Shown here: positions 22,590-34,200 of the stretch, in pieces
Layout of the letters: every line of letters begins with the position of its first letter
Numbering within the stretch: the stretch's first letter is position 1
NCBI RefSeq assembly: GCF_003576645.1
Contig: NC_044930.1
Span: 10,544,959 to 10,608,958 of the forward strand
Direction: 5' to 3'
Length of the DNA: 64,000 nt
Source: Ipomoea triloba
Lineage: Eukaryota > Streptophyta > Magnoliopsida > Solanales > Convolvulaceae
Notes under the pieces: generated by a model
The model's input: the letters and a program-made list of their open reading frames with translations, nothing else
Database searches by the model: none
Told to the model about the DNA's origin: nothing
Translations under genes and position numbers: made by a program

Positions 22590-24300
22590 TGTCCTACTTA
22601 GGGGGGTGGGGAGCAAGTTCAGAGGAAACAGTCGAAGTCGACGGGGCTGGAGCGGGAGCCATGTCGCGTACTTCCTCCCAGGTCGGGGGTGCCGCGGTTG
22701 ATTATAGCTCGGATTTCCCTTAAGAAAAGCATGTAGTCGGGGTCAGGAACATGCTCCTCCTCCTCTCGCACCGGCTCATAAAGGACGATCACCCAGTCCT
22801 CTTCTTCCTCCTCCTCCTCCTCCTCCTCTGGTAGAATGGCAATGGGATAGAACGGATCGTCCCCGGGATGAAAGCCCCGGGCTCTTAGTCAATGCTTCAG
22901 TTCGGCCACTCGTGCCCGCTCGACTCGACGCCCTCGTTCCGCAAGACGAGGAGATGAACATCTCTAGGATGGAGAAGCAACATTCTTCTTTGGTCCCATG
23001 ATTCCTGCAAAGCAAAAGTTTGGAAATGTGCATAAGTTAGTGGCATGCGATGCTATTTATAGGGGAAGTCTTGCCTCGGAGCCCGTGCATTGAATCTCAC
23101 TTGAGATCGCATCTCATTAAGATGATGAGATGGTGTCAAATTTCTCTTCCCCGTAAAAGATAAGGATCAAAAATAATTATGGTTCTGGATTTCGCAAATG
23201 ATGTGACGTGAAGAGGATAAGCTTGGGGAGATTGAGTTATCGGGACTCGGAGCATAAAGAGGGAGGCAATCCGGCGAGGAGAAAAGGCGGAGGGGCCGAG
23301 CTACTGGTACTTTTTCGAGTCGTGTTTCGCGTAACTCGGGAAAGTGAGGGACGTGGGGGGAGTAAAAATTTTCTAAGCTAAGGGAAGAGAGAAGGGAGTG
23401 AAGATGATGAAAGGGCGGATGGTAGGGAGGAGACCGAGCTACTAGTACTTTGCCGAGTCATGCTTCGCGTAACCCGGGAAAGTGAGGGGTTGGGGAGCAA
23501 AAAATGTCTCTGCAAAAAGGGAAGACGTGCGAGCGAAAGTAAACAGGAGATATGGTATTATCCCGAGTCGGGCTTTGCGTGGCTCGGAAAAATGAGGGAC
23601 TGGATGATGGGAGAAAGACTAAGGCTCGAGACCTAATACTCGGAAGGAGGAAGGGGAAAACCAACGATGAAGATAAGGGATTCATCAGGAAGGGGGGCGA
23701 GCTTGAAGGGTCTGATAGGGCCAGGAGGCAACCTACCGAGGGTTGGCTAGCGATGGGTCGGACGACCGCGGATTGTTTATTGAGGTTATTCAGTGGACTG
23801 CTTAGTGGAATAGATTCATGCTATTGAAACAATTAATTACCATTGAGAGGAAAATGAGTTAAGAAAGTCGAAGGAAAGAAGGTGGTCTGACTGACCCGGG
23901 AGCCGTAGCCGGGTCGAGGGGTTGGAGCCGAATGGCGGTGCGGATATGGCGGTGCAAGGAAGGTGGTTTAGGAAGTTTCCTAAAGATGATGGCGGTTGGG
24001 CCCAGATTTCAGGCGTGGAATATGGAAAGAAGATCGCCGTGATTTAGAAAGTTAGCTCAAATGTAATAAGGAAATAAATCCTAAAGCATTTATGGTAGTT
24101 AGGGTTACCAAAGGGGAGAAATCATCCATAACTTGTATAAATAGGAGTGTAAAGCCTTGAGAAAGGCTAAGCAATTCATAAGACCAAAGAACCTAAACGC
24201 TGCTCAAATTTCGTACCAAAACATTTAGTTAATTTTTCAGTAGTGTTGGCTCGCCGATCGATCACATGTGGTCGATAAAACCAACAATACTCATTCCAGG
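22590..24300. mobile_element. GC-rich retroelement-like block (possible LTR)
   Basis: A purine-rich tract (AGGGGGGTGGGGAGC) opens a 1.7-kb GC-rich region that differs sharply from its surroundings. Near the right end TATAAATA (24136-24143) precedes a transcript-start-like region and a hairpin with TGTTGG...CCAACA arms, as seen in gypsy LTRs. No polyprotein is present and no partner LTR was found in the window, so a solo LTR is possible but unproven. A CCTCCTCCTCCTCC tract lies at 22803-22829. Confidence 0.4.
23290..23610 (+). repeat. three degenerate repeats of about 120-140 bp
   Basis: The pattern GAGCTACT(G/A)GTACTTT...CGAGTC(G/A)TG(T/C)TTCGCGTAAC(T/C)CGGGAAAGTGAGGG occurs near 23298 and 23427, with a third, weaker match (CCGAGTCGGGCTTTGCGT) near 23562. 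It is internal to the GC-rich block. Confidence 0.6.
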
Positions 24301-25100
24301 TTATTTATTTTTAATATATTTTAAAAAGATTTCAGTTTATTTTAAATTAAATAAATTGTATATTATGTATATACTAGTCAATGTTGCGAAAAAAAATGTC
24401 CAATAAACAAAAGATGTAGATCTTAGGCAGTATGTTCTGCTATTTGGTTTGTTTCTTAAATCTTCCATTCCTGTATTGTTTATTTTACTTAATAGTTACT
24501 TGGTGGCCTTTGTTGTCTGGCTTACGCTTGATCAATTATTCGATGGTTAAGTCTAATAATTTATTATAAGAATTACTGAATTAATTAACATCAACTAGCT
24601 TGATGATATTAGCAATGACAACCCATGTGTGTATCTGTCTCTACATGTTCCCAAGGCAAATATGTTAGTGATAATTATAAATTATCTCTACCTATAAATA
24701 TAGAGTCACATTTGTGTAAGACCGTCTCACGAATCATTATATATGAGATGGATCAGGATAATATGCAAATGTAATACTTATACTAACAAATTTATTTAAT
24801 AAACATTTTATTTTTGATTTAGTATGTACTACATTTGCTAGTATTAGTATTTCATTTTGTCTTGACCCGACCCGTATCACAGACAAAAATTCATGTGACG
24901 ATCTCTTGCCAGTTTTTGCAATAAATGTAATATATTTAATATATTTTGTTTTATTCAAAGGGGCATAATATAATTCATCATAAAAATTAAAAAGCACACA
25001 TAGAAATATAATTTAAAGAAAATTATACAGGTTGAAACAAAAACACTCCCCGGCCAACACCACGTCACAATACCCGCGCCGTTTGATTATTGCTTTAACT
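24301..25100. other. 3' flank of CYP74-2, shared with CYP74-1
   Basis: From about 24582 the sequence parallels 14636-14957, confirming duplication of the downstream flank. An extra segment (about 24705-24920) is present only here. No gene seen. Confidence 0.55.
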
Positions 25101-26543
25101 TCATGTTGAAGAAGAAGCTTTGGTTAGGGACTTGAATTTAATGATGGAGCTGAACAGGTACTTTGAAACCTCAACGGTGAATGTATCGTAACGGAGGAAA
25201 AACTCCGCCAAGTGCAGGCGTGAAAGCAGAATAATCATGTTCCTACCCAGGCACTGTTTGTCGTTCGCCGTCGGGATATCAGTCCCTCTCCCGTTGGACC
25301 AGTAAACGTACTCGATCAGCTTCTTCCCTTCCCCCACGAATCTATCCGGGATATACGTATCCGGGTTTTCGAAAACGTTGGGATCTTTGGTGGCGAAAGG
25401 CTGGAACCCGAAAATGGTCTCTCCTTTCTTGATGAGATACGAAGCGTCGTGGCTTTGGATTGTTATGTCCTCTTTGGCTTTTGCGTATTGGTACCGGATT
25501 GGGGGTTCGATCCTGAGAGCTTCCCAGATCGCGGATTCGGTCAACGGCATGTTGTTGAGGGCGTTGACCGTGATTTTCCCGCCTTCCAGCTCAACCGCGG
25601 CGCGGATCTCCTCCGCCAGCTTCCGGTGGAGGTCTTCCCCGGCGGAGCCGATGTATTTCATGAGCTCCGGGAGGAAGAATTTGAAGGCGGCGTAGGAGTT
25701 GAAGCAGACGAAGAAGATGAAGTTGTGGCAGGCTTCGTCTCTTTTGAGGCCGGCTTTCTCGGCGTCGTCGAGGAGGGGTCCGAGGTTGTTGATGAACGCG
25801 TCGTACATCTTGTTGTACTGGGATTTGACTAGGAAAAACGGGATGGGAAACGTGTGCATAAGCAGGTCCTCGATGAAACCGGGGAGCCAACTGAGCCCGA
25901 ATGAGGTAACGGGGGCGATCTGCGGGAGTAGCCAGGTCGTGATGGACTTAGCGGCCCCGGTCCCCAGTTTGGTATCCGAAGGCTTCACATCGTTGCAGTA
26001 TAACCTAAACAAGAACTCGAAAGACTTGACGTCGTTAATGTCGTTGTAATTAGACTCCCCTGTCTTACCCACCTCATCCTCAATTTGCGCGAACATATCA
26101 TCCGAGATACTAGAAAACAACGGGAGGAACCTATCGTGCAATTTGGCGAGAGTCTGAATGAACAGCCCCTTAATAGTGGCGTGTTTGGGCTCGGAGGGGT
26201 CGAGGAAGGAGAGGACACGGTATCCGCCGGTGAATTTAGTGGACGCCATGTATGTACCTTCGAAGATATCCCTCTTCTCCACCCTAGACACGTCGAACAA
26301 GATGGGGAAGCTAACCGAATCAAGCAGAACCACAACCTGGGGGTTTTTGGCTATGAACGGACCGGGTGGCATGTTGCATCTGAACACACTGGATTTATAC
26401 TTCTCCTTCCTGCTTCTGAAGAACTCGTCTGCGCCTTGGTTGTAGAAGAAATCGTAGCGGTCGGCGATCGGGCCGAAGAACGGCACTCCGTAGCCGCCGG
26501 GGATTTCCCGGAGGGGAAGGTTCTTAGAGTTATCGGACGACAT
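25101..26543 (-). CDS. CYP74-2: intact allene oxide synthase-type CYP74 (CYP74C-like)
   Basis: A single uninterrupted exon of 480 aa, the usual size for extraplastidial CYP74C enzymes and free of a transit peptide. Landmarks: PPGPF at residues 59-63; AOS-type F83 and S101 (equivalent to Arabidopsis AOS F137/S155, the Phe that separates AOS from hydroperoxide lyase); I-helix FNSYAAF with N282; ExxR E341-R344; haem cysteine C431 in NDKQCLGR; C-terminus SLTKASSST. Family knowledge: CYP74C members act on 9-hydroperoxides, often 9- and 13-, giving allene oxides or aldehydes. By sequence I favour AOS. The I-helix pair Ala285-Ala286 replaces the usual Gly-Gly and could shift the product profile. It is divergent from LOX-1, whose ATG lies 4.7 kb away, and is the only one of the three copies with no interruption. 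Confidence 0.94.
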   Translation of the reverse strand: MSSDNSKNLPLREIPGGYGVPFFGPIADRYDFFYNQGADEFFRSRKEKYKSSVFRCNMPPGPFIAKNPQVVVLLDSVSFPILFDVSRVEKRDIFEGTYMASTKFTGGYRVLSFLDPSEPKHATIKGLFIQTLAKLHDRFLPLFSSISDDMFAQIEDEVGKTGESNYNDINDVKSFEFLFRLYCNDVKPSDTKLGTGAAKSITTWLLPQIAPVTSFGLSWLPGFIEDLLMHTFPIPFFLVKSQYNKMYDAFINNLGPLLDDAEKAGLKRDEACHNFIFFVCFNSYAAFKFFLPELMKYIGSAGEDLHRKLAEEIRAAVELEGGKITVNALNNMPLTESAIWEALRIEPPIRYQYAKAKEDITIQSHDASYLIKKGETIFGFQPFATKDPNVFENPDTYIPDRFVGEGKKLIEYVYWSNGRGTDIPTANDKQCLGRNMIILLSRLHLAEFFLRYDTFTVEVSKYLFSSIIKFKSLTKASSST

Positions 26544-26627
26544 TTTGTTTTTGCCGGCGACAGAGGTCAGATGAAATGGGATGAAGAAGAAGAAGCAGTA
26601 CTTGTGAGGAGTGATTGATAGTAGTAG

Positions 26628-26760
26628 AATTTATAGCGAGATTCAAGAAAGAAATAATGCTACAATTTATGCATGTTTTATTCTTGATTAAAAATTATTG
26701 TTTTTCTTTACTATCTAATTTTATATGAATCACATGATGATAACATGCATAGTGGTTCTG
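26628..26760 (-). promoter_or_regulatory. CYP74-2 core promoter
   Basis: TATAAAT on the minus strand (26635-26629) lies 86 bp upstream of the ATG, in a block nearly identical to the CYP74-1 upstream region. The homology continues to about 26940. Confidence 0.6.
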
Positions 26761-26769
26761 GCATATATT

Positions 26770-27430
26770 TTATTAGTCTCGTGCGTCGCAAGCGCAGATA
26801 AATTATTTTTTAATCTTAAGATCTTATCTTTTGCTCTGTCATGAGCAGAAGGCCAGGCCAGGCAAAGCCCCATTTAAGGGTAAATTATATCCTCCACAAT
26901 AATTCACCTTACATGATGGAGTTAAATCCAAAATAATATTATTTTATAATAAGCATTAATTAATGCTTAGCCTCACAAATAATATTTACCTAATACTTAT
27001 TTTATATGTCAATAAATTTAAACTTTAATATTTGTAAATATTTTACTTTTTAGATTTTAATATCAAGATACATAGTTATGTGGCTTCTCAGTATATAATT
27101 TTTATTTTTTAAGTTATTGCCTTATCGGTCTCTATTGGCAGATAAAATTATATCATTAATTAACTACAATTCATCTTCTTTGATGGATCTTGATCCAAAA
27201 CGGTGTCATTTTAAATTAAGCAACAATTAGTGCTTAACAAATAATATTATTTTATATGTCAATAAAAATTATCAATCCTATGTTTGACCGTTGAAAATCA
27301 CTCATGGGCTGCCATAATACTTCTCCAGTAAAAACTCACTGATTCAAACTATTATGCTACCCCAGTTGCGTGACTCTAAGGTTTCAGGGTTAGGTTGATT
27401 GATCATGTTACGCAAATTTGGGATATGACC
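26770..27430. other. AT-rich upstream spacer
   Basis: The first part matches 16830-16960 (GCTCTGTCATGA...TAAATTATAT), the rest is AT-rich with no frame recognised. Confidence 0.4.
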
Positions 27431-27439
27431 ATTTTAAGT

Positions 27440-28134
27440 GATATTTTTCTGCCTAGTGATGTAAATCATATTGTCAAGATCCCAATAAGCCAAACTTATG
27501 AAGATTCATGGTACTAGTTTGGAAACCTTGGAAGGAAACTACTCAGTAAAAAATGGTTATAGGAGCATAAGAGGAGAATTAGCTGATATAATTGCCCTAA
27601 GATTTTAATAGGTGGAATTCATTATGGAGGATAAGACCCCCGAGTGGATGGTCTTTCTCTGGAGAGCTTTGAGATGAATTCTCCTTACTACTACTAATCT
27701 TATTCGGAGAAGGATGTATGTGATCCCTTTATGTCCTATGTGTGGAGACCATCATGAAGATGTCATGCACTCTCTACTTTTGTGTGATTACTCCCAACAT
27801 GTATGGCATGAATATAATCTTCTCTTCCACTTTCATGTGTTATAGGTGCCCCTTTCCTACTTGGTTTGACAATGCAATGAGTGTGTTGGATGGGTAGAAA
27901 TTGCAGGTGTATGTCATGTTGGAATTGTCACTAACGAGTGTAAGAATATTATTTACTCTTTTGATTTTTGTTCAAATCTTTTTAATTTCTAGATTATCCC
28001 ATGTTTTAGCTCATTCTTTAGTTTCGAGAACCTATTCTGAAGTTGACACTTTGTACTGAAACTTTGTCTCTCCTGATTTTATTTCTATTTAATGCAATAA
28101 TATACCCTCACTATTTAGGTTTTCAAAAAAAAAA
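27440..28134 (+). mobile_element. L1-type LINE 3' fragment
   Basis: Broken coding sequence shows a zf-RVT domain typical of plant L1 ORF2 C-termini: FLWRALR, then TTTNLIRRRMYVIPLCPMCG, then EDVMHSLLLCDY...VWHEY, with stops and frameshifts. A poly-A tract at about 28123-28134 closes the element. The 5' end is truncated. Confidence 0.7.
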
Positions 28135-28387
28135 ATGTCAATAAACATAAATCTTAATGCCTATAAACTTTTATATGTTTATGAATATTATAATACTTAC
28201 ATGGATTTTGAATATATAAATTTCATTTTATTTTTAAAAAAAAATTATCAACCTCTCTTGACAGATAACAACAATCATAATTGTCCAAACAAATATGATT
28301 GTCTCAATTCTAACAACTATAGTTGTCTCAAACAACTATATATAGTTGTTTAATTAGATCTAAACTTTTTATAATCTAAACTTATCA

Positions 28388-28500
28388 AAGACCTGGTGGT
28401 CAAGTGGTATAGTTGTGGCCTTCCCACCTATGAGGTCACAGGTTCAATCCCTAGTGGTGATACTACACTATAATAGAGTCACTAGTATTCAAAAAGAAAA
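28388..28500 (+). mobile_element. tRNA-derived SINE
   Basis: ACCTGGTGGTCAAGTGGTA (A box) and GGTTCAATCCC (B box) are 40-50 bp apart, followed by a body ending TAGTATTCAAAAAGAAAA. Same family as 51411-51538. Confidence 0.75.
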
Positions 28501-28867
28501 TTAGATCTAAACTTCTTTTAATATCCAAATCTAAATAAATAAAAGTTAGGATCTAATTTTATTATTTTAACAATATAAGGTACCTCAATAATTTTTGTTT
28601 GTTCATTAATCTATTTTCAATATTCATTAGGGAGTTGGGGTTAAATTTCACAGTTTTCGATATTCTTTTAATAAAAAATACTCATTTGATGATCAAATTG
28701 CAAAGCAATGTGCAGTTAAATAATGGTATTTCTGTCAAGTGTGCCACGCGCCTTCTTTCTCAATTCGAGGCAAAGAGTGGAAATCAATGGCAAACGACAA
28801 AATCATCTCAATTAGATCAACCGCAGTGGGAATCATTATAACATATAAATTAAACAATGCTCCATAC

Positions 28868-28870
28868 TGC

Positions 28871-28904
<34 letters not shown>
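28868..28904. repeat. (TA)n(TG)n microsatellite
   Basis: An alternating TA run followed by TG repeats. Confidence 0.9.
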
Positions 28905-28979
28905 TTGTGTTCTCCCGTGTGGTTGGTTGATCTTCTCCGTTGTGATTATGCGGTTGTTTATGTGCAATGTTTTTCTTTT

Positions 28980-29235
28980 TAAAGTGCGTGATTTGTGTGC
29001 TTAAAGTGCGTCAATATTGAAATTTAAAGTGCGTCAACTAAAGTTTTAAGTGCGTAATTTTCCTTCCTAAGATGCGTGATTTGTATGCTTAAGGTGCGTC
29101 ATTTGCTGAAATTTAATGTACGTCGTTTTAAAACTTTAGGTAAGTGATTTGTGTTCTTAAAGTGCTTTGTTTGTGTGCTTAAGGTGTGTGATTTGTGTAC
29201 TAAGGTGCGCCATTTTAATGCTTAAGGTGCATAAC
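28980..29235 (+). repeat. degenerate tandem repeats with AGTGCGT
   Basis: About ten imperfect units of 20-35 bp share (A/G)GTGCGT followed by CA or GATTTGTGTGCTTAA. The stretch is bracketed by GCGGTTG-type sequence on the left and AACCGCAC on the right, suggesting a small terminal-inverted element with tandem innards. Confidence 0.55.
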
Positions 29236-29264
29236 CGCACAAAAAGCTATACCCGCACTTGAAC

Positions 29265-29265
<1 letters not shown>

Positions 29266-29300
<35 letters not shown>

Positions 29301-29385
29301 CAGTTCGCGTGCGGTAAATCTTCTCAGGTGCGGTTGATGATGATGATGATGATGGTGATGATAATGATGATGATGATAATAATTA
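29266..29385. repeat. (TA)n and (GAT)n microsatellites
   Basis: A TA run at 29270-29296 and a GATGATGAT run at 29335-29380, separated by a short GTGCGGT-containing segment. Confidence 0.85.
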
Positions 29386-31140
29386 ATACTAATTTTGGTC
29401 CCTCGACTATCAAGTACTTATTTTGGTCTCTGGACTATTGAAAATGATGTTTTTGCTCCTTTTTATAACGGCTAATGGATGACTATTGTAACAAAGGACC
29501 ACTGTAATGGATGACAATTTAAAATAACGTTTTTGCCCCATTTATTAACGTGGATTTATATGATTTATCCCAACAACTAAATCATCACAACCTGGCTAAA
29601 TCTATTTAAAAAAAGGTCATGACGTGTTTCTCGCTAAACTAGTGTGCTTATGTGCAAAGATATGTATTAAATTGGGTCGATGTGTTTGTTAGATTATGAT
29701 ATTCTTTTTAAATTTTTTATCGGCAGTCGGCACAAAATGAATATTAACCAATTAATATGTTATAAAATTTAGTGTCTATGTACCTAGTTTAAGTAGTGAA
29801 TCAACTCAATTATATGTCATTTTTGGATACAACTTAATTCATCAATCAATTCAAAATAAGTTAATAAGGCTTACTTTACTAGAAATTGCGACTAAAAATG
29901 AGAAGTATATATTTGACCTTGTTATGGACACTAGTGTACAAATATTTGGAGATTTGTAGATTAGTCGTTGAGTTACATTATGTAATTTACATTATGCCAA
30001 TTTTTAAAGTTGAACATATTACCGTATCATCATATATATTTACAATTCTCTCAGTAATTTTTTTTTTGAAAACCTTACTATTTTTTCTATATCCCTAATA
30101 ATTTAAAAATAAAAATTAAGGGTGTGTTTGGTTAATGTTAGGAATGAGAATCAAAATCATAGTTAGTGTTTGGTTGAAAACTTTTTAAAACATAATTATG
30201 TGTTTTGATTACCTCTTCAATTAAAAATTCTATTCCCTAATTAAAAAGAGGTATGCATCATTCTATCTTATTGGTAATCTAATTTTTAAGTTTGGATTAG
30301 TACTTTTAGATTTTTGTTTTGATTTCTTTTATTTATATTGATGCTTTGGATGCCATTATATTATGATCAATTGACTTGATTTTTATTTTTATATTTTTAA
30401 AACATTTATTCTTAGGTCATACACAACCAAATATCAATATTAGTAATCATTTTAATTTCACCCTACTACCAAACATGCAAAATACTTCCACCAAAATCTA
30501 TTATCATTACCAAGTATTTGATTCTCATGTGCTAACTAAACACCCCCTAAAAAGTAAGTCCACATTACCAAATAGCAAGGTTGGTCGTAATTTATGCAGC
30601 AAGAAGCAACAAATTGTCACAATGAAAGACTTGCAAAAATTACAAGCCTTTCATTCCACTTGGTCTTTATTAAATTTAAAAAAAAAAAAACCTAAGATGG
30701 TTGTTAGAATTTTCTTTATGAGAATTGAGATGAGAAGTATGGTGTCACAGATTATTATTTTTTAATTATTTTCTAACAACTTGATCAGCTTCAATTCACA
30801 CATCACCTCAATAATTTGTACATATATATATTATCAATGGAATACTATATGTCAAATTTCCAGATTGACAGACAGGATAGGAAAATGAAAAAAAAAAATG
30901 ATAAATTAATGGGCTCGTGCCACGCGAGCGCAACTAAAGAAAACAAAATTATCAAAGAGATAATCGATTGGAAACAACAAAATTTGGTTCGTTACCATGA
31001 AATTTTGATGATGACATAAAATAGTTATTAAAATAAAATGTCACAAAGTCCATGTGCTGCAATAATCGCCATTTTTTTTTTGAAGAAATAATAATCGGCA
31101 TTTTAGAAGCGCAAGTTGAAGCTAGCTTAGCATAGGTCTG
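29386..31140. other. LOX-1 upstream spacer
   Basis: AT-rich DNA with MITE-like debris (GGGTGTGTTTGGTTAATG at 30120). Open stretches at 30376-30765 and 30816-31019 have low-complexity composition and no recognisable domain. Confidence 0.35.
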
Positions 31141-31146
31141 TAGTTC

Positions 31147-31154
31147 TATAAATA
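31147..31154 (+). promoter_or_regulatory. LOX-1 TATA box
   Basis: TATAAATA lies 113 bp upstream of the ATG in the context TTCTATAAATACAAG, which LOX-2 shares (55947-55956). A CT-rich leader (CTCTCTCTCTCT) follows. Confidence 0.65.
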
Positions 31155-31259
31155 CAAGGCTAGTTTGCTTCAGCCTTGGCCATCACAAACCCACTTCACA
31201 CTCTCTCTCTCTATCTAAAACGTAGGAACATACTAAGTTGTTTTTCGAGAAAACTAAGG

Positions 31260-34200
31260 ATGATTCTGGACAAGATTGTGGATGCTATCACCGGAAAACA
31301 TGGTGCCGTCGAGGAGAAGCCGAAGATCAAAGGAACGGTGGTGTTGATGAAGAAGAATGCTTTGGACCTGAAGGACATTGGTGCTTCTGTCCTCGACACT
31401 GTCCATGAATTGGTCGGCCAGAAGGTCACCTTTGAACTCATCAGTGCCGTAAATGCTGATCCTGGTTAGAATCTATTTTATATATTATTTATTTATTTAT
31501 TGACATTTTCCACCTACAACAATTCATTTTACTTCAATTCTTACATTGGTGCGAATAATATGTTCATTTGTGATGAATTTCGAGAACAACTCCAATCAAG
31601 TTTGTCAAATTGTGTCTTCTTGGTTGTGTCATTTATACAGATCAGACATTTAAGTTAGTTTATCACTTTACGGGCGTTTGCCCGCTAAAGTTATAAGGCC
31701 GGTAAACATCGTGCACATTTTTAGATAGTGGCAGTAAGTTTTACTTTTCACTCAAAATTTATGATGAATTTCTTATCTTAGCATCTAGTTAGAGTAATGA
31801 AATTAGTAACTGAATAGAACTTATATTATTATATACCATGCAAGTGGAATACCTCTATTCCTATGATAAGTTTTTTTATTCATAATAATTGACGTTATAA
31901 AATTTTCAAAATTTTATTTATTTAAATTTATGTTAATAGTGGATATATTGTTTAATAATTTATGTTCACATTATAGAATTGAAGTTCCTAATTACTGACG
32001 ATAACCTAGGGCTTATACATCAACTCACATGTAATGTCTTGCCCAACTGGTTATTTTTTAAAATGTACTTCAAACATCAAAGTCCCTTTCCTTGGGACCA
32101 TTCACCACAATTGGCATTAAGATGCCAACCCAAGATAGAATATTCACATGTACGAGATAAAATATACTTTGAGCATTCTAAGGTAGCGTTTGATCTGCTA
32201 CTTTATTATCAGATTTAATGTCTGTTATAATGTTTATTTATATACTTTTGCTATTTGGGAATAAATATTTTAGTAATTATAAAATAAAAAAGAAAAATTA
32301 AAACATCATTATTTAATATAAAATCCTAATATATAGGATTAGAGGATATCAACAATAATCTGGTAAAAATTGTGGACTAATATGATCCGTCTATAAATTA
32401 TCAATGGATGGTTAGGTTTGTCTCACAATTCTTTTCTGAGGCATGATTCTTATGGAAGCCGGACTGTATAGATATATACTAGTATTAATACTAAACTTAA
32501 CATTATGATTAAAAATAACTTTAGTCAATACTCGTTAACCGAACCAACTTGCATATATTGATATCTATGGCCCTGTTTGGTAAATAATCATATTTGACCA
32601 CTATTAGTTGTTTGGTTAATAAGTTTTTTGTAACTCCAAAATGCTAAAATTCAAAAAGCTACTTAAAGCAGCCTTTTCAATTAGCTTGAAAAAGAAATTA
32701 TACCAAACAACTATCAGCTAATTTATCAAACAACTTTCTACAATCAGCTAATATTATCAACAAATCATACCTTCTAACCTAAACAACCAACCCATCAGCC
32801 AACGGCCATTTACCAAACAGGGCCTATATCTTATAAGTTGAATTTGTAATATTATGATTAGCAAGTCAACAGTGACTAACTTAGCTAAGGTTGTATTAAT
32901 TAATGAGTTTTTCTTGAAATTCTTATTGTGTTTAATTGTATATGTACCATATTATTTGGCAGCGAAAATAATAAGCAATTTGGTGGATAAATTTGCAGAA
33001 AACGGTTTACAAGGGAAACGGGGCAAGGTGGCGTACCTTGATAACTGGAGCAAGCCAACGCCGTTAGCGGCGGGCGAGAGCGCGTACGACGTAACATTCG
33101 AATGGGACGAGAGCATCGGCGTTCCAGGGGCGTTCGTGATCAAGAACAATCACCACAGCGAGTTCTATCTCAAGACCCTCACCCTGGAAGACGTCCCCAA
33201 TCACGGCCCCGTCCAGTTCGTCTGCTTTTCTTGGGTTTATCCCGCCGGTAACTACAACTACGAGCGCGTTTTCTTCACCAACCAGGCGTACCTCCCCAGC
33301 CAGACGCCGGGGCCGCTCCTCCCGTTCAGGGAAGCGGAGCTGAAGAACTTGAGAGGAGACGGCACCGGGGAGCGCAAGGAATGGGACAGGGTTTATGACT
33401 ATGATTACTACAATGACTTGGGTGATCCCGACAATGACAAGCCTCGCCCCATCCTCGGAGGAAATTCGGAATACCCTTATCCTCGTCGCGGTAGAACCGG
33501 CCGGAAAATGACAAAAACAGGTCCACCATCTACACTTGTGATTGATGAGTATATAATATAAACATAAACGTCCATTTCAACTATCAGCTTAGTGTCATTG
33601 GCCTAGAGTCTGGCGCGACGATGCGACGTTCAGACCCTCTCATACTTTGCGGATCAGCCTTATCTTTCATACGTGTCAAATTAATTTAGTCCTGACATGG
33701 GATCATCAAGAGAATAACCAAGTTGTGTCCTTCGAATTGCCTTAGTACCCCTCATATGTGTCAAATTAGTTTTGCCCTGTCATGGGCTCATCCGGGGAAC
33801 GACCAGTGGTGTCCTTCGAATTGCCTTAGTCCCCTTCATAGTCAAGTTTGAGAATAATGACCAGCTCCCGGTCGTCATGCCTTATGCCTGACTCGGTCAG
33901 ACCTTAGCGTCTAAGGCATAATAACTCGCTATTGTTGTCTCTGCCATTAAGCCTGTTGGTCTGGTTCATTTAATTTATTGGGTGTAATAAACTGTGTATG
34001 ATATTAGACTTTTAGTTGAGATTGAGTATATGCTTTAATTTGGTATAAGAGTAAATCTTATGCGAGAGGTCGTGAATAATGTTGCTTTTTGATGTTGTTG
34101 TATGCAGATCCTCACTACGAAAGCAGACTTTCATTCCTTGCGGGGATAGACATATATGTGCCAAGGGACGAGAAATTCGGGCATCTCAAATTTTCTGATT

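Noticed and set aside
24737..24997. Possible 86-aa gene on the minus strand downstream of CYP74-2
   Set aside because: Lies in the 3' flank that is duplicated at CYP74-1, where the frame is not conserved.
33326..33529. Antisense frames over LOX-1 and LOX-2 exon 2
   Set aside because: No recognisable domain; explained by the coding composition of the LOX exon.
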